Source of the DNA: Micropterix aruncella
Taxonomy: Eukaryota > Arthropoda > Insecta > Lepidoptera > Micropterigidae
Direction of reading: 5' to 3'
NCBI GenBank assembly: GCA_944548615.1
Contig: CALYMY010000069.1
Location: 62,001 to 126,000 of the forward strand
DNA length: 64,000 bases
Every line of letters begins with the position of its first letter. The stretch's first letter is position 1. A program made the position numbers and the translations under genes. The notes beneath the pieces were generated by a model. It ran no database searches, was not told the DNA's origin, and saw nothing but the letters and a program-made list of their open reading frames with translations. This document shows positions 35,775-48,242 of this stretch, piece by piece.

Positions 35775-37217
35775 GACGAGGGAACTCCTCAACGGTCAAC
35801 CGTAGAGACGTGAAATTTGGTATAGGCATTCCATTATGATGGCAATTACTAAGTTCCACCATGACATGGCTGCTGCACCCAGGGTTGGCTCCCGACGAGG
35901 GAACTTCTCAACGGTCAACCGTAGAGACGTGAAATTTGGTATAGGCATTCCATTATGATGGCAATTACTAAGTTCCACCATGACATGGCTGCTGCACCCA
36001 GGGTTGGCTCCCGACGAGGGAACTCCTCAACGGTCAACCGTAGAGACGTGAAATTTGGTATAGGCATTCCATTATGATGGCAATTACTAAGTTCCACCAT
36101 GACATGGCTGCTGCACCCAGGGTTGGCTCCCGACGAGGGAACTCCTCAACGGTCAACCGTAGAGACGTGAAATTTGGTATAGGCATTCCATTATGATGGC
36201 AATTACTAAGTTCCACCATGACATGGCTGCTGCACCCAGGGTTGGCTCCCGACGAGGGAACTCCTCAACGGTCAACCGTAGAGACGTGAAATTTGGTATA
36301 GGCATTCCATTATGACGGCAATTTCTAAGTTCCACCATGACATCGCTGCTGCACCCAGGGTTGGCTCCCGACGAGGGAACTCCTCAACGGTCAACCGTAG
36401 AGACGTGAAATTTGGTATAGGCATTCCATTATGATGGCAATTACTAAGTTCCACCATGACATGGCTGCTGCACCCAGGGTTGGCTCCCGACGAGGGAACT
36501 CCTCAACGGTCAACCGTAGAGACGTGAAATTTGGTATAGGCATTCCATTATGATGGCAATTACTAAGTTCCACCATGACATGGCTGCTGCACCCAGGGTT
36601 GGCTCCCGACGAGGGAACTCCTCAACGGTCAACCGTAGAGACGTGAAATTTGGTATAGGCATTCCATTATGATGGCAATTACTAAGTTCCACCATGACAT
36701 GGCTGCTGCACCCAGGGTTGGCTCCCGACGAGGGAACTCCTCAACGGTCAACCGTAGAGACGTGAAATTTGGTATAGGCATTCCATTATGATGGCAATTA
36801 CTAAGTTCCACCATGACATGGCTGCTGCACCCAGGGTTGGCTCCCGACGAGGGAACTCCTCAACGGTCAACCGTAGAGACGTGAAATTTGGTATAGGCAT
36901 TCCATTATGACGGCAATTTCTAAGTTCCACCATGACATCGCTGCTGCACCCAGGGTTGGCTCCCGACGAGGGAACTCCTCAACGGTCAACCGTAGAGACG
37001 TGAAATTTGGTATAGGCATTCCATTATGATGGCAATTACTAAGTTCCACCATGACATGGCTGCTGCACCCAGGGTTGGCTCCCGACGAGGGAACTCCTCA
37101 ACGGTCAACCGTAGAGACGTGAAATTTGGTATAGGCATTCCATTATGATGGCAATTACTAAGTTCCACCATGACATGGCTGCTGCACCCAGGGTTGGCTC
37201 CCGACGAGGGAACTCCT
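35775..37217 (+). repeat. Unit 10: 119-bp minisatellite, 12 copies
   Basis: Standard array, with variant copies 5 and 10; it lacks the private change of unit 9. Confidence 0.97.
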
Positions 37218-39088
37218 GAACATAGAAATTGTTATGAATAAATGTCATTTTTCGAAAAAGACCGTGATAGAGTAAATAAAACGCGTTACGGTGTTTGGGC
37301 ATAACGAAGGCCTTTGAAATCTCTACGAAATGGCATTTTCGAAATTTTGACATTTTGAAATTTTTTATATAAACTTTCATTTTGAACATAGAAATTGTTA
37401 TGAAAAAATCACATTTTTCACAAAAGAACGAGATAGAGTAAACCTACCGCGTTGCGGTCTTTGGCGAGATCGACACCCCGCTTAAGCTCTACAAAATGGC
37501 ATTTTTGAAATTTTGACTTTTTGAAAAATTTTATATAAAATTTCATTTTAAACATAGAAATTATTATGAAAAAATCATATTTTTCGAAAAAGATCGTGAT
37601 AGAGTAAACCTATAGGGTTACGGCGTTCGGACAGAACGACGGCCTTGGTAATCTCTACAAAATGGCATTTTCGAAATTTTGACATTTTGAAAAATTTTAT
37701 ATAAAATTTCATTTTAAACATAGAAATTGTTATGAAAAAATCACATTTTTCGAAAAAGATCGTGATAGAGTAAACCTATAGGGTTACGGCGTTCGGACAG
37801 AACGACGGCCTTGGTAATCTCTACAAAATGGCATTTTCGAAATTTTGACATTTTGAAATTTTTTATATAAACTTTCATTTTGAACATAGAAATTGTTATG
37901 AAAAAATCACATTTTTCGAAATAAATCGAGATAGAGTAAACCTACCGCGTTGCGGTCTTTGGCGAGATCGACACCCCGCTTAAGCTCTACAAAATGGCAT
38001 TTTTGAAATTTTGACATTTTGAAAAATTTTATATAAAATTTCATTTTAAACATAGAAATTATAATGAAAAAATCACATTTTTCGAAAAAGATCGTGATAG
38101 AGTAAACCTATAGCGTTACGGCGTTCGGACAGAACCACGGCCTTGGTAATCTCTACGAAATGGCATTTTCGAAATTTTGACATTTTGAAATTTTTTATAT
38201 AAACTTTCATTTTGAACATAGAAATTGTTATGAATAAATGACATTTTTCGAAAAAGACCGTGATAGAGTAAACCTACCGCGTTGCGGTCTTTGGCTAGAT
38301 CGACACCCCGCTTAAGCTCTACAAAATGGCATTTTTGAAATTTTGACATTTTGAAAAATTTTATATAAAATTTCATTTTAAACATAGAAATTATTATGAA
38401 AAAATCACATTTTTCGAAAAAGATCGTGATAGAGTAAACCTATAGCGTTACGGCGTTCGGACAGAACGACGGCCTTGGTAATCTCTACAAAATGGCATTT
38501 TCGAAATTTTGACATTTTGAAAAATTTTATATAAAATTTCATTTTAAACATAGAAATTGTTATGAAAAAATCACATTTTTCGAAAAAGATCGTGATAGAG
38601 TAAACCTATAGCGTTACGGCGTTCGGACAGAACGACGACCTTGGTAATCTCTACAAAATGGCATTTTCGAAATTTTGACATTTTGAAAAATTTTATATAA
38701 ACTTTCATTTTGAACATAGAAATTGTTATGAAAAAATCACATTTTTCGAAATAAATCGAGATAGAGTAAACCTACCGCGTTGCGGTCTTTGGCGAGATCG
38801 ACACCCCGCTTAAGCTCTACAAAATGGCATTTTTGAAATTTTGATATTTTGAAAATTTTTATATAAACTTTCATTTTGAACTTGGAAATTATTATGAAAA
38901 AATCACATTTTTCGAAATAAATCGAGATAGAGTAAACCTAACGCGTTACGGTGTTCGGACAGAACGAAGGCCTTTGAAATCTCTACGAAATGGCATTTTC
39001 GAAATTTTGACATTTTGAATTTTTTTATATAAACTTTCATTTTGAACATAGAAATTGTTATGAAAAAATCACATTTTTCGAAATAAAT
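37218..39088 (+). repeat. Unit 10: 166-bp satellite, 11 monomers plus stub
   Basis: Standard monomer number and class order. Confidence 0.96.
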
Positions 39089-39256
39089 TGGCTTCCGACG
39101 TTTGAGGGCTATTGCGCTAAAAGGCATCAATAGTCCTCCCTGTTTATTATTATCTAATAGAGTTTTGCTTTGCGCATCTAACGCTTCTTTTAATTTTCAA
39201 ATCTGAGTAATATTAACGGAATTATAGACGATTTAATATCTGTATAGGTATATTGA

Positions 39257-39425
39257 TTTATCGATTTAACGGTTTTGTTTCCATAGTAACGAGCTCAGGC
39301 GGTGGCCCGACTCGCAATAGAATATTTATCGATTTAACGATTTCTGTTTCTATGGTAACTTCAGCCCTCGTCATACTTGCGAAAGTTTATTTATCGATTT
39401 TACGATGTTTGTTTTCAATAGTAGC
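39257..39425 (+). promoter_or_regulatory. Unit 11: X-box-like modules
   Basis: Full three-module form again. Dyads at 39277-39290 and 39346-39359, third at 39411-39425. Confidence 0.45.
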
Positions 39426-39672
39426 GATCCGAGCCAAGGGAGTTTTAGTATTTTTCCCGCGGCTTCGTTTAATAAATTAAATATTATATTCTTTATTTTA
39501 TCATATACACACAAGCGAGGTGTCAAAAGATAGGGTTTTAGAACGCTTTTCATTTCATTGCTTCTGCTTTTTATCTCGTCTTCTTCTTCTTCTTTAATTA
39601 CTTTTCAATACTATTTAATCTGTGCTTTTTCATTTTCATTTTCAGTGCCTTTGATCAACGAGAAGAGACAAT

Positions 39673-39792
39673 ATGGAGACCACAGAAATAGAAGTGCCGT
39701 TTCGGAATTTCGAAGAAATACCGGAAAGAGCCAGAGATATTGCCCGCGAGGCGTTAAACGAATTAAAAGGAGTAAACAACCTACGGAAAGAG
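39673..39792 (+). CDS. Unit 11: 5' coding exon copy
   Basis: Exon start 39646, ATG 39673, donor GT 39793, unspliced stop ending 39843. Peptide unchanged. Confidence 0.5.
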
Positions 39793-39804
39793 GTACGTGA
39801 CAAG

Positions 39805-41957
39805 GACGAGGGAACTCCTCAACGGTCAACCGTAGAGACGTGAAATTTGGTATAGGCATTCCATTATGATGGCAATTACTAAGTTCCACCATGACATGGC
39901 TGCTGCACCCAGGGTTGGCTCCCGACGAGGGAACTTCTCAACGGTCAACCGTAGAGACGTGAAATTTGGTATAGGCATTCCATTATGATGGCAATTACTA
40001 AGTTGCACCATGACATGGCTGCTGCACCCAGGGTTGGCTCCCGACGAGGGAACTCCTCAACGGTCAACCGTAGAGACGTGAAATTTGGTATAGGCATTCC
40101 ATTATGATGGCAATTACTAAGTTCCACCATGACATGGCTGCTGCACCCAGGGTTGGCTCCCGACGAGGGAACTCCTCAACGGTCAACCGTAGAGACGTGA
40201 AATTTGGTATAGGCATTCCATTATGATGGCAATTACTAAGTTCCACCATGACATGGCTGCTGCACCCAGGGTTGGCTCCCGACGAGGGAACTCCTCAACG
40301 GTCAACCGTAGAGACGTGAAATTTGGTATAGGCATTCCATTATGACGGCAATTTCTAAGTTCCACCATGACATCGCTGCTGCACCCAGGGTTGGCTCCCG
40401 ACGAGGGAACTCCTCAACGGTCAACCGTAGAGACGTGAAATTTGGTATAGGCATTCCATTATGATGGCAATTACTAAGTTCCACCATGACATGGCTGCTG
40501 CACCCAGGGTTGGCTCCCGACGAGGGAACTCCTCAACGGTCAACCGTAGAGACGTGAAATTTGGTATAGGCATTCCATTATGATGGCAATTACTAAGTTC
40601 CACCATGACATGGCTGCTGCACCCAGGGTTGGCTCCCGACGAGGGAACTCCTCAACGGTCAACCGTAGAGACGTGAAATTTGGTAGGCATTCCATTATGA
40701 TGGCAATTACTAAGTTCCACCATGACATGGCTGCTGCACCCAGGGTTGGCTCCCGACGAGGGAACTCCTCAACGGTCAACCGTAGAGACGTGAAATTTGG
40801 TATAGGCATTCCATTATGATGGCAATTACTAAGTTCCACCATGACATGGCTGCTGCACCCAGGGTTGGCTCCCGACGAGGGAACTCCTCAACGGTCAACC
40901 GTAGAGACGTGAAATTTGGTATAGGCATTCCATTATGATGGCAATTACTAAGTTCCACCATGACATGGCTGCTGCACCCAGGGTTGGCTCCCGACGAGGG
41001 AACTCCTCAACGGTCAACCGTAGAGACGTGAAATTTGGTATAGGCATTCCATTATGACGGCAATTTCTAAGTTCCACCATGACATCGCTGCTGCACCCAG
41101 GGTTGGCTCCCGACGAGGGAACTCCTCAACGGTCAACCGTAGAGACGTGAAATTTGGTATAGGCATTCCATTATGATGGCAATTACTAAGTTCCACCATG
41201 ACATGGCTGCTGCACCCAGGGTTGGCTCCCGACGAGGGAACTCCTCAACGGTCAACCGTAGAGACGTGAAATTTGGTATAGGCATTCCATTATGATGGCA
41301 ATTACTAAGTTCCACCATGACATGGCTGCTGCACCCAGGGTTGGCTCCCGACGAGGGAACTCCTCAACGGTCAACCGTAGAGACGTGAAATTTGGTAGGC
41401 ATTCCATTATGATGGCAATTACTAAGTTCCACCATGACATGGCTGCTGCACCCAGGGTTGGCTCCCGACGAGGGAACTCCTCAACGGTCAACCGTAGAGA
41501 CGTGAAATTTGGTATAGGCATTCCATTATGATGGCAATTACTAAGTTCCACCATGACATGGCTGCTGCACCCAGGGTTGGCTCCCGACGAGGGAACTCCT
41601 CAACGGTCAACCGTAGAGACGTGAAATTTGGTATAGGCATTCCATTATGACGGCAATTTCTAAGTTCCACCATGACATCGCTGCTGCACCCAGGGTTGGC
41701 TCCCGACGAGGGAACTCCTCAACGGTCAACCGTAGAGACGTGAAATTTGGTATAGGCATTCCATTATGATGGCAATTACTAAGTTCCACCATGACATGGC
41801 TGCTGCACCCAGGGTTGGCTCCCGACGAGGGAACTCCTCAACGGTCAACCGTAGAGACGTGAAATTTGGTATAGGCATTCCATTATGATGGCAATTACTA
41901 AGTTCCACCATGACATGGCTGCTGCACCCAGGGTTGGCTCCCGACGAGGGAACTCCT
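39805..41957 (+). repeat. Unit 11: expanded 119-bp minisatellite, 18 copies
   Basis: Six copies more than standard. Copies 8 and 14 share a private 2-bp deletion (TTTGGTAGGCATT for TTTGGTATAGGCATT, near 40684 and 41396), 712 bp apart. Variant copies are 5, 11 and 16. Together these show a 6-copy tandem duplication of a block that already carried the deletion. Copy 2 has a private AAGTTGCACC near 40003. Confidence 0.96.
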
Positions 41958-43496
41958 GAACATAGAAATTGTTATGAATAAATGTCATTTTTCGAAAAAG
42001 ACCGTGATAGAGTAAATAAAACGCGTTACGGTGTTTGGGCATAACGAAGGCCTTTGAAATCTCTACGAAATGGCATTTTCGAAATTTTGACATTTTGAAA
42101 TTTTTTATATAAACTTTCATTTTGAACATAGAAATTGTTATGAAAAAATCACATTTTTCACAAAAGAACGAGATAGAGTAAACCTACCGCGTTGCGGTCT
42201 TTGGCGAGATCGACACCCCGCTTAAGCTCTACAAAATGGCATTTTTGAAATTTTGACTTTTTGAAAAATTTTATATAAAATTTCATTTTAAACATAGAAA
42301 TTATTATGAAAAAATCATATTTTTCGAAAAAGATCGTGATAGAGTAAACCTATAGGGTTACGGCGTTCGGACAGAACGACGGCCTTGGTAATCTCTACAA
42401 AATGGCATTTTCGAAATTTTGACATTTTGAAAAATTTTATATAAAATTTCATTTTAAACATAGAAATTGTTATGAAAAAATCACATTTTTCGAAAAAGAT
42501 CGTGATAGAGTAAACCTATAGGGTTACGGCGTTCGGACAGAACGACGGCCTTGGTAATCTCTACAAAATGGCATTTTCGAAATTTTGACATTTTGAAATT
42601 TTTTATATAAACTTTCATTTTGAACATAGAAATTGTTATGAAAAAATCACATTTTTCGAAATAAATCGAGATAGAGTAAACCTACCGCGTTGCGGTCTTT
42701 GGCGAGATCGACACCCCGCTTAAGCTCTACAAAATGGCATTTTTGAAATTTTGACATTTTGAAAAATTTTATATAAAATTTCATTTTAAACATAGAAATT
42801 ATAATGAAAAAATCACATTTTTCGAAAAAGATCGTGATAGAGTAAACCTATAGCGTTACGGCGTTCGGACAGAACGACGGCCTTGGTAATCTCTACAAAA
42901 TGGCATTTTCGAAATTTTGACATTTTGAAAAATTTTATATAAAATTTCATTTTAAACATAGAAATTGTTATGAAAAAATCACATTTTTCGAAAAAGATCG
43001 TGATAGAGTAAACCTATAGCGTTACGGCGTTCGGACAGAACGACGACCTTGGTAATCTCTACAAAATGGCATTTTCGAAATTTTGACATTTTGAAAAATT
43101 TTATATAAACTTTCATTTTGAACATAGAAATTGTTATGAAAAAATCACATTTTTCGAAATAAATCGAGATAGAGTAAACCTACCGCGTTGCGGTCTTTGG
43201 CGAGATCGACACCCCGCTTAAGCTCTACAAAATGGCATTTTTGAAATTTTGATATTTTGAAAATTTTTATATAAACTTTCATTTTGAACTTGGAAATTAT
43301 TATGAAAAAATCACATTTTTCGAAATAAATCGAGATAGAGTAAACCTAACGCGTTACGGTGTTCGGACAGAACGAAGGCCTTTGAAATCTCTACGAAATG
43401 GCATTTTCGAAATTTTGACATTTTGAATTTTTTTATATAAACTTTCATTTTGAACATAGAAATTGTTATGAAAAAATCACATTTTTCGAAATAAAT
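41958..43496 (+). repeat. Unit 11: 166-bp satellite, 9 monomers plus stub
   Basis: Two monomers are missing. The monomer from about 42788 starts like monomer 6 (ATAATG) but ends like monomer 8 (CGACGGCC, CTCTACAAAA). An exchange between monomers 6 and 8 therefore removed exactly 332 bp, including the GGCTAG monomer 7. Confidence 0.95.
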
Positions 43497-43664
43497 TGGC
43501 TTCCGACGTTTGAGGGCTATTGCGCTAAAAGGCATCAATAGTCCTCCCTGTTTATTATTATCTAATAGAGTTTTGCTTTGCGCATCTAACGCTTCTTTTA
43601 ATTTTCAAATCTGAGTAATATTAACGGAATTATAGACGATTTAATATCTGTATAGGTATATTGA

Positions 43665-43833
43665 TTTATCGATTTAACGGTTTTGTTTCCATAGTAACGA
43701 GCTCAGGCGGTGGCCCGACTCGCAATAGAATATTTATCGATTTAACGATTTCTGTTTCTATGGTAACTTCAGCCCTCGTCATACTTGCGAAAGTTTATTT
43801 ATCGATTTTACGATGTTTGTTTTCAATAGTAGC
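43665..43833 (+). promoter_or_regulatory. Unit 12: X-box-like modules
   Basis: Dyads at 43685-43698 and 43754-43767, third at 43819-43833. No changes. Confidence 0.45.
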
Positions 43834-44080
43834 GATCCGAGCCAAGGGAGTTTTAGTATTTTTCCCGCGGCTTCGTTTAATAAATTAAATATTATATTCT
43901 TTATTTTATCATATACACACAAGCGAGGTGTCAAAAGATAGGGTTTTAGAACGCTTTTCATTTCATTGCTTCTGCTTTTTATCTCGTCTTCTTCTTCTTC
44001 TTTAATTACTTTTCAATACTATTTAATCTGTGCTTTTTCATTTTCATTTTCAGTGCCTTTGATCAACGAGAAGAGACAAT

Positions 44081-44200
44081 ATGGAGACCACAGAAATAGA
44101 AGTGCCGTTTCGGAATTTCGAAGAAATACCGGAAAGAGCCAGAGATATTGCCCGCGAGGCGTTAAACGAATTAAAAGGAGTAAACAACCTACGGAAAGAG
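44081..44200 (+). CDS. Unit 12: 5' coding exon copy
   Basis: Exon start 44054, ATG 44081, donor GT 44201, unspliced stop ending 44251. Peptide unchanged. Confidence 0.5.
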
Positions 44201-44212
44201 GTACGTGACAAG

Positions 44213-45655
44213 GACGAGGGAACTCCTCAACGGTCAACCGTAGAGACGTGAAATTTGGTATAGGCATTCCATTATGATGGCAATTACTAAGTTCCACCAT
44301 GACATGGCTGCTGCACCCAGGGTTGGCTCCCGACGAGGGAACTTCTCAACGGTCAACCGTAGAGACGTGAAATTTGGTATAGGCATTCCATTATGATGGC
44401 AATTACTAAGTTCCACCATGACATGGCTGCTGCACCCAGGGTTGGCTCCCGACGAGGGAACTCCTCAACGGTCAACCGTAGAGACGTGAAATTTGGTATA
44501 GGCATTCCATTATGATGGCAATTACTAAGTTCCACCATGACATGGCTGCTGCACCCAGGGTTGGCTCCCGACGAGGGAACTCCTCAACGGTCAACCGTAG
44601 AGACGTGAAATTTGGTATAGGCATTCCATTATGATGGCAATTACTAAGTTCCACCATGACATGGCTGCTGCACCCAGGGTTGGCTCCCGACGAGGGAACT
44701 CCTCAACGGTCAACCGTAGAGACGTGAAATTTGGTATAGGCATTCCATTATGACGGCAATTTCTAAGTTCCACCATGACATCGCTGCTGCACCCAGGGTT
44801 GGCTCCCGACGAGGGAACTCCTCAACGGTCAACCGTAGAGACGTGAAATTTGGTATAGGCATTCCATTATGATGGCAATTACTAAGTTCCACCATGACAT
44901 GGCTGCTGCACCCAGGGTTGGCTCCCGACGAGGGAACTCCTCAACGGTCAACCGTAGAGACGTGAAATTTGGTATAGGCATTCCATTATGATGGCAATTA
45001 CTAAGTTCCACCATGACATGGCTGCTGCACCCAGGGTTGGCTCCCGACGAGGGAACTCCTCAACGGTCAACCGTAGAGACGTGAAATTTGGTATAGGCAT
45101 TCCATTATGATGGCAATTACTAAGTTCCACCATGACATGGCTGCTGCACCCAGGGTTGGCTCCCGACGAGGGAACTCCTCAACGGTCAACCGTAGAGACG
45201 TGAAATTTGGTATAGGCATTCCATTATGATGGCAATTACTAAGTTCCACCATGACATGGCTGCTGCACCCAGGGTTGGCTCCCGACGAGGGAACTCCTCA
45301 ACGGTCAACCGTAGAGACGTGAAATTTGGTATAGGCATTCCATTATGACGGCAATTTCTAAGTTCCACCATGACATCGCTGCTGCACCCAGGGTTGGCTC
45401 CCGACGAGGGAACTCCTCAACGGTCAACCGTAGAGACGTGAAATTTGGTATAGGCATTCCATTATGATGGCAATTACTAAGTTCCACCATGACATGGCTG
45501 CTGCACCCAGGGTTGGCTCCCGACGAGGGAACTCCTCAACGGTCAACCGTAGAGACGTGAAATTTGGTATAGGCATTCCATTATGATGGCAATTACTAAG
45601 TTCCACCATGACATGGCTGCTGCACCCAGGGTTGGCTCCCGACGAGGGAACTCCT
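44213..45655 (+). repeat. Unit 12: 119-bp minisatellite, 12 copies
   Basis: Standard array, with variant copies 5 and 10. Confidence 0.97.
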
Positions 45656-47526
45656 GAACATAGAAATTGTTATGAATAAATGTCATTTTTCGAAAAAGAC
45701 CGTGATAGAGTAAATAAAACGCGTTACGGTGTTTGGGCATAACGAAGGCCTTTGAAATCTCTACGAAATGGCATTTTCGAAATTTTGACATTTTGAAATT
45801 TTTTATATAAACTTTCATTTTGAACATAGAAATTGTTATGAAAAAATCACATTTTTCACAAAAGAACGAGATAGAGTAAACCTACCGCGTTGCGGTCTTT
45901 GGCGAGATCGACACCCCGCTTAAGCTCTACAAAATGGCATTTTTGAAATTTTGACTTTTTGAAAAATTTTATATAAAATTTCATTTTAAACATAGAAATT
46001 ATTATGAAAAAATCATATTTTTCGAAAAAGATCGTGATAGAGTAAACCTATAGGGTTACGGCGTTCGGACAGAACGACGGCCTTGGTAATCTCTACAAAA
46101 TGGCATTTTCGAAATTTTGACATTTTGAAAAATTTTATATAAAATTTCATTTTAAACATAGAAATTGTTATGAAAAAATCACATTTTTCGAAAAAGATCG
46201 TGATAGAGTAAACCTATAGGGTTACGGCGTTCGGACAGAACGACGGCCTTGGTAATCTCTACAAAATGGCATTTTCGAAATTTTGACATTTTGAAATTTT
46301 TTATATAAACTTTCATTTTGAACATAGAAATTGTTATGAAAAAATCACATTTTTCGAAATAAATCGAGATAGAGTAAACCTACCGCGTTGCGGTCTTTGG
46401 CGAGATCGACACCCCGCTTAAGCTCTACAAAATGGCATTTTTGAAATTTTGACATTTTGAAAAATTTTATATAAAATTTCATTTTAAACATAGAAATTAT
46501 AATGAAAAAATCACATTTTTCGAAAAAGATCGTGATAGAGTAAACCTATAGCGTTACGGCGTTCGGACAGAACCACGGCCTTGGTAATCTCTACGAAATG
46601 GCATTTTCGAAATTTTGACATTTTGAAATTTTTTATATAAACTTTCATTTTGAACATAGAAATTGTTATGAATAAATGACATTTTTCGAAAAAGACCGTG
46701 ATAGAGTAAACCTACCGCGTTGCGGTCTTTGGCTAGATCGACACCCCGCTTAAGCTCTACAAAATGGCATTTTTGAAATTTTGACATTTTGAAAAATTTT
46801 ATATAAAATTTCATTTTAAACATAGAAATTATTATGAAAAAATCACATTTTTCGAAAAAGATCGTGATAGAGTAAACCTATAGCGTTACGGCGTTCGGAC
46901 AGAACGACGGCCTTGGTAATCTCTACAAAATGGCATTTTCGAAATTTTGACATTTTGAAAAATTTTATATAAAATTTCATTTTAAACATAGAAATTGTTA
47001 TGAAAAAATCACATTTTTCGAAAAAGATCGTGATAGAGTAAACCTATAGCGTTACGGCGTTCGGACAGAACGACGACCTTGGTAATCTCTACAAAATGGC
47101 ATTTTCGAAATTTTGACATTTTGAAAAATTTTATATAAACTTTCATTTTGAACATAGAAATTGTTATGAAAAAATCACATTTTTCGAAATAAATCGAGAT
47201 AGAGTAAACCTATCGCGTTGCGGTCTTTGGCGAGATCGACACCCCGCTTAAGCTCTACAAAATGGCATTTTTGAAATTTTGATATTTTGAAAATTTTTAT
47301 ATAAACTTTCATTTTGAACTTGGAAATTATTATGAAAAAATCACATTTTTCGAAATAAATCGAGATAGAGTAAACCTAACGCGTTACGGTGTTCGGACAG
47401 AACGAAGGCCTTTGAAATCTCTACGAAATGGCATTTTCGAAATTTTGACATTTTGAATTTTTTTATATAAACTTTCATTTTGAACATAGAAATTGTTATG
47501 AAAAAATCACATTTTTCGAAATAAAT
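45656..47526 (+). repeat. Unit 12: 166-bp satellite, 11 monomers plus stub
   Basis: Standard order. Monomer 10 has a private C-to-T change (CCTATCGCGTTGCGG near 47213). Confidence 0.96.
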
Positions 47527-47694
47527 TGGCTTCCGACGTTTGAGGGCTATTGCGCTAAAAGGCATCAATAGTCCTCCCTGTTTATTATTATCTAATAGAG
47601 TTTTGCTTTGCGCATCTAACGCTTCTTTTAATTTTCAAATCTGAGTAATATTAACGGAATTATAGACGATTTAATATCTGTATAGGTATATTGA

Positions 47695-47863
47695 TTTATC
47701 GATTTAACGGTTTTGTTTCCATAGTAACGAGCTCAGGCGGTGGCCCGACTCGCAATAGAATATTTATCGATTTAACGATTTCTGTTTCTATGGTAACTTC
47801 AGCCCTCGTCATACTTGCGAAAGTTTATTTATCGATTTTACGATGTTTGTTTTCAATAGTAGC
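47695..47863 (+). promoter_or_regulatory. Unit 13: X-box-like modules
   Basis: Dyads at 47715-47728 and 47784-47797, third at 47849-47863. No changes. Confidence 0.45.
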
Positions 47864-48110
47864 GATCCGAGCCAAGGGAGTTTTAGTATTTTTCCCGCGG
47901 CTTCGTTTAATAAATTAAATATTATATTCTTTATTTTATCATATACACACAAGCGAGGTGTCAAAAGATAGGGTTTTAGAACGCTTTTCATTTCATTGCT
48001 TCTGCTTTTTATCTCGTCTTCTTCTTCTTCTTTAATTACTTTTCAATACTATTTAATCTGTGCTTTTTCATTTTCATTTTCAGTGCCTTTGATCAACGAG
48101 AAGAGACAAT

Positions 48111-48230
48111 ATGGAGACCACAGAAATAGAAGTGCCGTTTCGGAATTTCGAAGAAATACCGGAAAGAGCCAGAGATATTGCCCGCGAGGCGTTAAACGAA
48201 TTAAAAGGAGTAAACAACCTACGGAAAGAG
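48111..48230 (+). CDS. Unit 13: 5' coding exon copy
   Basis: Exon start 48084, ATG 48111, donor GT 48231, unspliced stop ending 48281. Peptide unchanged. Confidence 0.5.
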
Positions 48231-48242
48231 GTACGTGACAAG

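Noticed and set aside
40580..40819. 79-residue plus-strand frame in the unit 11 minisatellite
   Set aside because: It appears only because a 2-bp deletion joins frames of two repeat copies; the same happens at 41292-41531.
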